Source of the DNA: Saccharopolyspora oryzae
GTDB taxonomy: Bacteria > Actinomycetota > Actinomycetes > Mycobacteriales > Pseudonocardiaceae
Length of the DNA stretch: 56,826 nt
Direction: 5' to 3'
Assembly: GCF_027853915.1 (NCBI RefSeq)
Contig: NZ_JAQGLA010000044.1
Span: forward strand, 1 to 56,826
Part shown: positions 56,494 through 56,826 of the stretch, piece after piece
Position numbering within the stretch: the first letter of the stretch is position 1
Layout: each line of letters starts with the position of its first letter
Notes under the pieces: model-generated
The model's input: only the letters and a program-made list of their open reading frames with translations
Databases searched by the model: none
What the model was told of the DNA's origin: nothing
Translations under genes and position numbers: made by a program

Positions 56494-56826
56494 TGTCCAC
56501 CTGGGCCAAGGCACCGGACCTCGCCGACCGCCCGCACCAGCGCGACGCGGTCCGCGAGGGCACGGTCGCCGACCGGGACGCCTACCTGCGCGACGGCCTG
56601 CGCCCGGTCCAGTGCGAGCGGTGCGCGACGACGGTGCTGGCGAAGAAGAACAGCCCACAGCACACCAGCGTCCAGTGGAGCGCCGAGAGCACCCAGCAGT
56701 GCGCGGTGTTCGCGTCCCGCTCCCCCGGCGAACCCGCGGAGTCCTGCCCCGACCTGCGCCGCAGCATCGCCGCAGCCGCCGACGAAGGCCGGCTGGACAC
56801 CTCCGACCGGTCGTGGGGTGGGTTAA
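56493..56826 (+). CDS. Conserved hypothetical protein next to kshA (Rv3527-like), partial
   Basis: An open frame of 111 complete codons with no stop before the window edge. The ATG at 56493 overlaps the kshA stop by one base. The protein is polar and has a C-E-R-C pair followed by V-L-A-K-K-N-S-P-Q-H-T-S-V-Q-W and two more Cys (Q-Q-C and S-C-P), which may bind metal. From memory, mycobacteria carry a similar small protein beside kshA (Rv3527). Function unknown; a ferredoxin-like or KshA accessory role is possible. Confidence 0.7.
   Translation, partial: MSTWAKAPDLADRPHQRDAVREGTVADRDAYLRDGLRPVQCERCATTVLAKKNSPQHTSVQWSAESTQQCAVFASRSPGEPAESCPDLRRSIAAAADEGRLDTSDRSWGGL

Overview
The window comes from a high-GC actinomycete. 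The gene content (Mce4 importer, KstR-type operators, EspG/PPE-like and DUF3558 proteins, frequent GTG starts, ATGA/GTGA gene overlaps) points to Mycobacteriales/Pseudonocardiales. A Saccharopolyspora-like member of the Pseudonocardiaceae is my best guess, but that is inference from gene content and repeat style, not a database result.

Positions 1-13000 are mixed housekeeping and accessory genes: a partial serine hydrolase and its LysR neighbour, a DUF418-type membrane protein, an orphan sensor kinase, a VanZ-RDD membrane protein, a YdcF-type protein, a small type-VII-secretion accessory group (PPE-like, DUF3558 lipoprotein, WXG-like, EspG), a stand-alone DnaK, and a divergent XRE-cupin/methyltransferase pair.

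Positions 13000-56826 are a compact sterol (cholesterol/phytosterol) catabolic cluster that follows the Mycobacterium tuberculosis Rv3492c-Rv3570c region in gene content and often in order. On the minus strand a probable long operon runs ADH - hsd4A - ALDH - 3alpha/20beta-HSD-like SDR - yrbE4A/B - mce4A-F - DUF3060 lipoprotein (sterol import and alcohol/aldehyde/hydroxysteroid oxidation). Divergent from it lie fadE26-fadE27-fadD17. Then come fadD19 and echA19 (divergent), another fadD, a luciferase-like monooxygenase, and DUF35-ltp4-ltp3-LLM-KSI-like (a module for side chains branched at C24). Next are cyp125 and fadA5 (divergent; C26 oxidation and thiolysis). Finally hsaE-G-F-A-D-C-B with a Kst4D-like flavoprotein (A/B-ring cleavage and the pyruvate branch) stands divergent from kstD-kshA (ring opening). 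kstR, kshB, the C22 side-chain genes (ltp2/chsE1E2/chsH1H2) and the HIP (C/D ring) genes are not in the window.

Nine sites fit the KstR pattern (AAC-NN-GTT core). They sit in front of every catabolic transcription unit whose start I can place, so one sterol-responsive repressor probably controls the whole block. The most unusual signals are non-coding: (i) a modular family of near-perfect AT-cored palindromes (core TTTCAATTGAAA, plus long hairpins with TTCAATGGAA arms) at the three convergent gene junctions 30.9, 34.9 and 42.5 kb, with relatives at 32.2 and 22.15 kb; (ii) a separate element of about 110 bp with CTCAGACG...CGTCTGAG ends present at 1.1 kb and, inverted, at 42.7 kb; (iii) a GTGAGCACTTT hairpin family around the hsa genes. 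Among the proteins, the odd one is HsaD, whose C-terminus lacks the segment carrying the catalytic histidine, as if lost between two short direct repeats.
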